64,000 bases of DNA, taken from Torreya grandis (taxonomy: Eukaryota; Streptophyta; Pinopsida; Cupressales; Taxaceae). Shown piece after piece: positions 60,371-64,000 of this stretch. How positions within the stretch are numbered: position 1 is the stretch's first letter; each line of letters opens with the position of its first letter. The stretch covers positions 1,612,001 to 1,676,000 of the forward strand of contig JARHVA010002684.1 in the NCBI GenBank assembly GCA_037957365.1, written 5' to 3'. The notes beneath the pieces were generated by a model. The model had not been told where the DNA came from and ran no database searches. It worked only from the letters and a program-made list of their open reading frames with translations. The position numbers and the translations under genes were made by a program.

Positions 60371-61730
60371 ATGATAGAAGATAAAGAGATATGATGAATG
60401 TCTTAAATATCATCTAGTTTCATGTTAGATCTTGTCATCAGAAGGAAGAGATTAGGCAAGATGATCCTGACTAGATTATGAACATAATTCATACCCACCC
60501 CAACTCAAATAAAAACCACTATAGAAGAAATAAAATACTCTATATTGCAAGGAATCAAGTGGAGTAAAAAAAATGTCACTAAACAAAAATAAGGCATAAT
60601 TCTAAATGAACATACAAAATTTTTACTTTTAAAAATATGAATAATACTCTCATAAAATATATGAAAATAAAAAGCATACAAATATACTTATTAATTAATA
60701 ATAAAATATAATATAACTATTATTATAATAATATATTTATTTTACAAAATAGATTCATTAATTTATGAAATTATTTCACACATTTAGAAGATTTACATAT
60801 TTTATCTTGAATAAGAATTTAAAATTTAGTCAAAGATTTAAACTATAATACTATTATATAAACATTACATTACTATTTTCCACAAAAATTACTAAGTTTT
60901 ATTTAGATTCAATATGACTTTTCAAACTTTAACACTAAATTATAAACTATATTTAAGCACTTAGTTTATAAATTTCTTTAATATTGCATGGGATAACATG
61001 ACATAGTGATGATACATGTAACCAATAATATGTAGTATTTACCAAGCTCATAGTACACTTATATGCATAATATTACCAATGATATCATGTTATTCCTTGA
61101 TCAATGACACTTTAGACATTTATTGTATTATCATATTTATCATCTTATGGTGATTTCATTAATCATTCATTTTTACTAACATTAACATTAACACTAATTT
61201 ATTATTTTATGACTACTCGTTGCTATGGCCTCAATGATCTCAGTGTTGTGTTTTCCAATACACCTCATGGGTAGTAAAAAGCACCTTAGGATACTAGAGC
61301 AAAGAGTAGTCAATAATAAACAATTTTCCAAGAAATTGTTTTGTTTTCAAATTCAGATCTACACTTATTTTGCACCCACTCACTAAAAGGTTTAATAAAT
61401 ATTAAATAAATTATTTTGTGTGTTTAATTAAATTTTATTATTATTATTTTAATTAAAATTACTTAGTAATTATTGTTAAAAAATTATAATATTTTAAAAA
61501 TGATATAATGTGTATTTTTTTTTCAAAATCAATTAAAATATTAATATAGATAAGTTTGTTAATTTATGTAGTTTCTATTTTTCACATATATTTATTCAGG
61601 ATGATATGTTTCAAATCGATTATTTTTTACCTAATTAAATATAGAACATGATTTTTTTATAATATTATCTTTCTAATGATATTTTTTGATATCTTTTCAA
61701 GTAAGAATTTTTTTGAACCCATCAATTTTT
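60371..61730. other. Very AT-rich non-coding DNA
   Basis: No ORF or motif. Long stretches consist almost only of A and T (for example 60680-60740 and 61400-61560). Confidence 0.5.
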
Positions 61731-61734
61731 TATT

Positions 61735-62395
61735 TGATAGGTAAAATAAAATTGGTTTTACAAGGATCAAACCATTAATAGTTTAGAAAAAATAAGACAC
61801 AAAGTAAAAAGACAAAGCCCCATGGGCTACCAAATGAAATACCATCAATGAAAACTTTCAACAACCAATAGGAAAAGTATACAAGACAAAACAACAAACT
61901 AAAAGTACCCAAGAAATAACTTTAGACCTCCTTTGAGATGGATTTCTACTTTGATGTGACTTGTTCAGTATCTTTGTTCTTCTCCAGTAAAAGATCTTGA
62001 TTGGTTATTCCCTAGGTACGTTTGGAAGGGCATTCTAGAATGTTTTATCTTGCCTTCAACTAGGGGATTCTAATTCTTATTTTTACCTTCGAGGAAGGCT
62101 AGGTGTCTTCTATGAGATCCTACCTCACTCTATTATTCCCTTTATTTTTTGATTGGAGAAATTTCTTGTCTTTTTCCCTATCCAACTCCTATTTGAGATT
62201 TACTATTTCCACCTTTAGTTCATTCCAATATTTTATGAGGGTAGACATAGCCATCCCAATGCCTTCCAAATTTTACAAGAAAATACCAAGTTTCCTGCTC
62301 TGATTAGTGTTGTTGTCTACCAATCTATTGAGATCCCTACTCCTAAGACTAACCAATATTTTTGATGGAATAGACACAGTTCTAGATTTGGCCAT
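61735..62395 (-). pseudogene. Decayed coding region with a coiled-coil segment
   Basis: From an ATG at 62395 the minus strand reads MAKSRTVSIPSKILVSLRSR, continues with a NRLVDNNTNQSRKLGIFL stretch, a stop, then MAMSTLIKYWNELKVEIVNL and ELDREKDKKFLQSKNKGNN. The last parts look like an amphipathic coiled coil. After several more stops, a hydrophobic C-terminal stretch (a FSLLFCLVYFSYWLLKVF run and SPWGFVFLLCVLFFLNY) is followed by WFDPCKT. The frame stays consistent across about 200 codons despite six or more stops. This suggests a once-coding transposon or host gene. I do not recognise the family. Confidence 0.45.
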
Positions 62396-64000
62396 TATTG
62401 AACCCAAAAAATTATTTAAACTAAAGCTAATTTAATTTGTTATTAAATTAAATTAATATTTTCTCTCTCTTATTTTTTTAATAAAAAATGGTCTAATATA
62501 TTATTTTACCTTTTTTTTTAATTAATAATTAAACAAGATAAAACTTTTGAATGTTCATTTTTTCTATGATATGTCTATATTAAACATATTTGAATGTACA
62601 AGCATTTGTTAAATTATACTTTAATATTTTTAGAAATTTCCAAGAAGACTACAGTACTTAGATTACTACTATTTTATTTGGGTCTAAGATGGTGTAGAGG
62701 TGACAAGAAGGACTAAAAATAGATTAGGAATAACTCATATATATATAGACCAACTTTCTATACTTGCCTGGACAAATTTGATAGAATAAGAATGCCTATG
62801 GAAATCTAGAATTATTTGTTATCTACCAAAAATATAATTATATGATGTTTTAGATTATTTAGACACATCAATTTTCCCACTTATAAACCATTATTTTGTA
62901 TAATATCAGAAGCTTGTTGTGTGTACATGTATATAATTTTTTCTCCTTCACTTAGAAACTATGGATCCACTTTTGAAACTAGGTTTAGTTAAAAAATGGA
63001 ATAGAAAATATGGGTTGAGATGACCATAACCACCTCCACTATGTGGGTGAGTGGTACCTATGTTTATAGTACTTTGAAGAGGGAAAAAAATGCATATAGT
63101 TATCCAAGTTAGGTGTATGTGTGAAACAATGCTCCTTTAGTATGGATATAAGTTGTAACTTATATTTTGACACTTGAAAATGTGTAAAATTAACTTGTCT
63201 TGGGTGATTCATGTTTATATAGGGCCTTATCATTTTATGGGATTTTTATTTGGAATCTCTAGGGTTATTATTCTCAAAGTAGAGATGATATAAGTCCTCT
63301 TGATAGTTGATAGATAGATGATTTATAGATAGGAATAACATTAAGCTTATTGTGTATAAATAACTAATACTTTGGGTAAATTTTTATGTCATTGGATGAA
63401 AAATGTACTAAACAACCCATATGAAATAATTTAAGTTAATAAAATTATAATTTCAAAGTGTATGGAAAAATCCAAGACATATGGATGGATCTAGTAAACC
63501 AAAGTTGTTTGAGTATGAGTGGAGGTGTCTAGAAAGCATGAAATAGTGATTTGATGATAATGAGACAATATAATAAGGATAATAAGTAGATTAGACACAA
63601 ACTATAGAATTACTATAGGTGAATTATATAAAATATTTAAGGTCAAGTCCATTGAAGGTGAATGAATAAGGAGTGTTTGAAAGAGTCATGTATGTACACA
63701 AAACTAATGCTAGGTAATGGTAAGTTAAAAATGACAATATCAAGTGTCTAATACTAGTTTTATGTATTTACAAATTCCCCATTTTACTCTAGCATTTAAA
63801 ATGCTAGAGTAACATGATAAATAAATTATGTATCTAAGTGTGTAACCACACTTTGTCTTGGGTGAATTATCTAAGTGTCCAACTTGCTTCATACAAATCT
63901 TCAATGAAATGTGCATCAATAAATGTCCATATATAATAAAAATTATCAATTTAATATATCTCAATGAAACATTTAAAAATTTAAGAGAAAGGAAGGAATA
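62396..64000. other. Non-coding AT-rich DNA
   Basis: No recognisable gene. Minus ORFs at 63039-63233 and 63740-63964 are short and without motif. A short inverted repeat around GCATTTAAAATGC (63792-63804) is noted but has no known meaning. Confidence 0.5.

Noticed and set aside
1..64000. Prokaryotic-type features, CRISPR arrays, tRNA or rRNA genes
   Set aside because: No regularly spaced direct repeats with unique spacers, no tRNA T-loop (GGTTCGAATCC) and no rRNA-like GC-rich block were seen; the retroelement signals are plant-type.

Overview
The window looks like intergenic DNA from a large plant nuclear genome. It is strongly AT-rich, and no intact host gene, rRNA, tRNA or CRISPR is visible. 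It holds old, mutated LTR retrotransposons whose primer-binding sites match plant initiator-Met tRNA (TGGTATCAGAGC type), TTTAGGG-type interstitial telomere-like motifs and several satellite arrays. Long, heavily decayed, nested elements fit a gymnosperm or another giant-genome seed plant. That taxonomic guess is inference only.

Layout: (1) 1-7437, a Copia-type element without a recognisable pol; its 5' LTR is cut by the window edge and its 3' LTR is truncated. (2) 7438-18196, mostly unassignable relics, with a 383-bp inverted repeat built from LTR sequence at 14676-15784. (3) 18197-21957, a minus-strand Copia element keeping gag, a protease remnant and a pre-integrase remnant. (4) 22740-27625, a tandem-repeat block: a ~115-bp array, then a higher-order repeat of about 1,413 bp rich in CCCTAAA-like motifs, bracketed by clusters of GATC-centred palindromes. 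(5) 27850-30962, a broken plus-strand gene resembling an uncharacterised, probably transposon-encoded protein family. (6) 31100-33356, a four-copy ~560-bp satellite and two minisatellites. (7) 36327-38655, a compact non-autonomous LTR element sitting inside a 60-bp tandem repeat. (8) 39421-41900, a probable Gypsy LTR, a Copia RT scrap with YVDD, a long CA tract and a perfect 100-bp palindrome. (9) 43190-44670, a proline-rich minus-strand ORF followed by another palindrome cluster. (10) 44712-50618, the best-defined element: a 5.9-kb minus-strand LTR retrotransposon with a perfect ATATG target duplication, whose internal region encodes a coiled coil, a G-patch and a CCHC knuckle but no pol. (11) 51600-60370, an old duplicated family, one copy of which is split by a Ty3/Gypsy element (56889-59700) that retains RNase H and integrase. 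(12) 60371-64000, AT-rich DNA with one coiled-coil pseudogene.

Every coding relic carries stops or frameshifts. The genes do not form a pathway; the window records layered transposon insertion, deletion and satellite growth. The two points most worth following are the G-patch-bearing retroelement and the possibility that the two palindrome clusters with inward-reading genes (27.4 and 44.7 kb) are the ends of one large DNA transposon.
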